DNA from: Nostoc sp. CHAB 5715
GTDB lineage: Bacteria > Cyanobacteriota > Cyanobacteriia > Cyanobacteriales > Nostocaceae
Direction: 5' to 3'
Assembly (NCBI RefSeq): GCF_020829685.1
Contig: NZ_JAIVFR010000069.1
Span: 1-13,220 of the forward strand
DNA length: 13,220 nt
In this document: piece after piece, positions 12,407 to 13,220 of the stretch
Position numbering within the stretch: the stretch's first letter is position 1
Layout: each line of letters begins with the position of its first letter
Made by a program: the position numbers and the translations under genes
The notes under the pieces: model-generated
The model's database searches: none
What the model saw: the letters and a program-made list of their open reading frames with translations, nothing else
Told to the model about the DNA's origin: nothing

Positions 12407-13016
12407 TTCGAGCTTGATGTGTTAATGTAAATTCCTCCAGGGAAAAAAAATTGTTTCACCGTGTTAAGAGATTTAGCAGCAAAGTTACGTGCAGCAGAAG
12501 AGAGAAGTTTCTTTAACGATGCATAAGGTAATCGGCATTTAAACTGCAACATAGCTACTATTCCCCTTGTTTTTTATCTTTCGATGTTACTTAATAACTA
12601 GCTCACCCTAATTCAAAATAAATCATGAAAGCCTCGCGCTATTTTAGTCTGGCTTAGGCTCAAAGATTTAGTTTATAAAACTGATCAAACAATAGACCTC
12701 TTGCAAAAGTCAAAAATCAGGAATGTCATTTTGAGCGGAACGCAGGGGAGAGAAGAATTTCACCAGATGTTTAGCTCCGCTCAAGATGACAATTTAAGCA
12801 TTTATGCAAGAGGTCTAATCTATCAAATTAAACATGGATTGTGATCAAATTATTTAGTTCAGCAACTAAAACGTCCGAATATTCCCATGTTTATCGTCTA
12901 GTTGTTTGGCACGCGGCGCGACTACATTGCGCCATTGCTTGTGACAGTTGCGTAAGTCCTGGTTAAGCAGATCACTCGAATCTATAAAGAGCTAGATCGA
13001 GAGTACCTGCTAAATT
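12407..13016. other. non-coding gap with a MITE and a solo element end
   Basis: No gene is evident. A short plus-strand frame from 12431 that includes VLRDLAAKLRAAEERSFF looks protein-like but ends after about 31 codons at 12526 and could be a gene remnant. The MITE at 12693-12817 is listed separately. TGCGTAAGTCCT at 12949-12960 matches the end of the MITE at 6976-7068, preceded by a GC-rich patch (12910-12932) unlike its AT-rich surroundings. Confidence 0.5.
12693..12817. mobile_element. 125-bp MITE-like element with 13-bp terminal and inner inverted repeats
   Basis: The ends are perfect inverted repeats: TAGACCTCTTGCA (12693-12705) and TGCAAGAGGTCTA (12805-12817). A second inner pair, GTCATTTTGAGCGGA near the left and TCCGCTCAAGATGAC near the right, matches at 14 of 15 positions, so the whole element can fold into one long hairpin. 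The target duplication is unclear: AAT lies on both sides if the ends are read as 12 bp. There is no coding capacity; mobilisation would need a transposase elsewhere. Confidence 0.8.
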
Positions 13017-13220
13017 TCAAGAATAACTGATGTCTAGAGAAACAGTAGCTTCTATCGTCTGAAGACCACCAATTATAGGAATTGTAGTGCTTGCTGCAAA
13101 ACCCCTATCTGCTGCTAGATTAAACACCAAAGGAGATGGGCTAGGATTGTCAGCTGAATTAATATCAATGTCAATAATTTCTCCGGGGGTTAACTGCAAG
13201 GCACTAAAAACAGCCCCAGC
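13017..13220 (-). CDS. 3' end of an unrecognised gene running off the right edge
   Basis: The minus strand is open from the window edge to a TGA at 13017-13019, giving 67 residues with no start. The sequence (SALQLTPGEIIDIDINSADN, then SPSPLVFNLAADRG, ending in ATVSLDISYS) alternates polar and hydrophobic residues, like the strands of a beta-sandwich, and lacks Lys and Cys. This would suit an exported or surface protein, but I do not recognise the family. A hydrophobic alternating end with a final aromatic region is also seen in outer-membrane or adhesin proteins; the fragment is too short to decide. Confidence 0.5.
   Translation of the reverse strand, partial: AGAVFSALQLTPGEIIDIDINSADNPSPSPLVFNLAADRGFAASTTIPIIGGLQTIEATVSLDISYS

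Noticed and set aside
12431..12526. Short protein-like frame containing LRDLAAKLRAAEERSFF
   Set aside because: About 31 codons and no good start; noted as a possible remnant only.

Overview
The window looks like chromosomal DNA from a filamentous, heterocyst-forming cyanobacterium of the Nostoc/Anabaena/Calothrix type. Three things point there: the octamer GCGATCGC (HIP1) occurs 8 times in 13.2 kb; the spaces between genes hold many short tandem heptanucleotide arrays of the STRR kind known from these organisms; and the recognisable proteins (branching enzyme, class B penicillin-binding protein, cyanobacterium-restricted small proteins) read as cyanobacterial. No tRNA, rRNA or CRISPR array was seen.

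Layout. Positions 1-96 (minus) are probably the start of a GC-rich gene running off the left edge. A minus-strand block follows: an orphan HemK/PrmC-like methyltransferase (326-1021), a haem-oxygenase-like diiron (Haem_oxygenas_2-type) protein (1238-2488), the septal peptidoglycan transpeptidase ftsI (2941-4767) and a small membrane protein in the ftsL position (5028-5726). A 0.5 kb divergent control region leads to plus-strand genes: a tiny Thr/Pro-rich lipoprotein (6225-6446), a conserved-looking exported protein (7272-7604) and glgB, the glycogen branching enzyme (7833-10124). A convergent, repeat-filled gap separates glgB from a minus-strand M15-type peptidoglycan peptidase (10832-11590). 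A two-helix membrane protein (12176-12406) and the 3' end of an unrecognised gene (13017-13220, minus) close the window.

Only two functional themes are clear: cell-wall and division work (FtsL-like protein plus FtsI, and separately the M15 peptidase) and glycogen synthesis (GlgB). The other genes do not form an obvious pathway.

The most notable content is repeat DNA that has become part of genes. A roughly 144-bp composite palindromic element sits in frame inside the diiron-protein gene, bounded by 7-bp direct repeats, much like the Rickettsia palindromic elements. The ftsI gene appears to take its Shine-Dalgarno sequence from one heptamer array and its stop codon from another. Two small MITE-like elements with perfect 13-bp terminal inverted repeats lie at 6976-7068 and 12693-12817. 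The ftsL-like/ftsI gap also holds a block of motifs recurring every 10 bp. No complete defence system or new multi-gene system was found.
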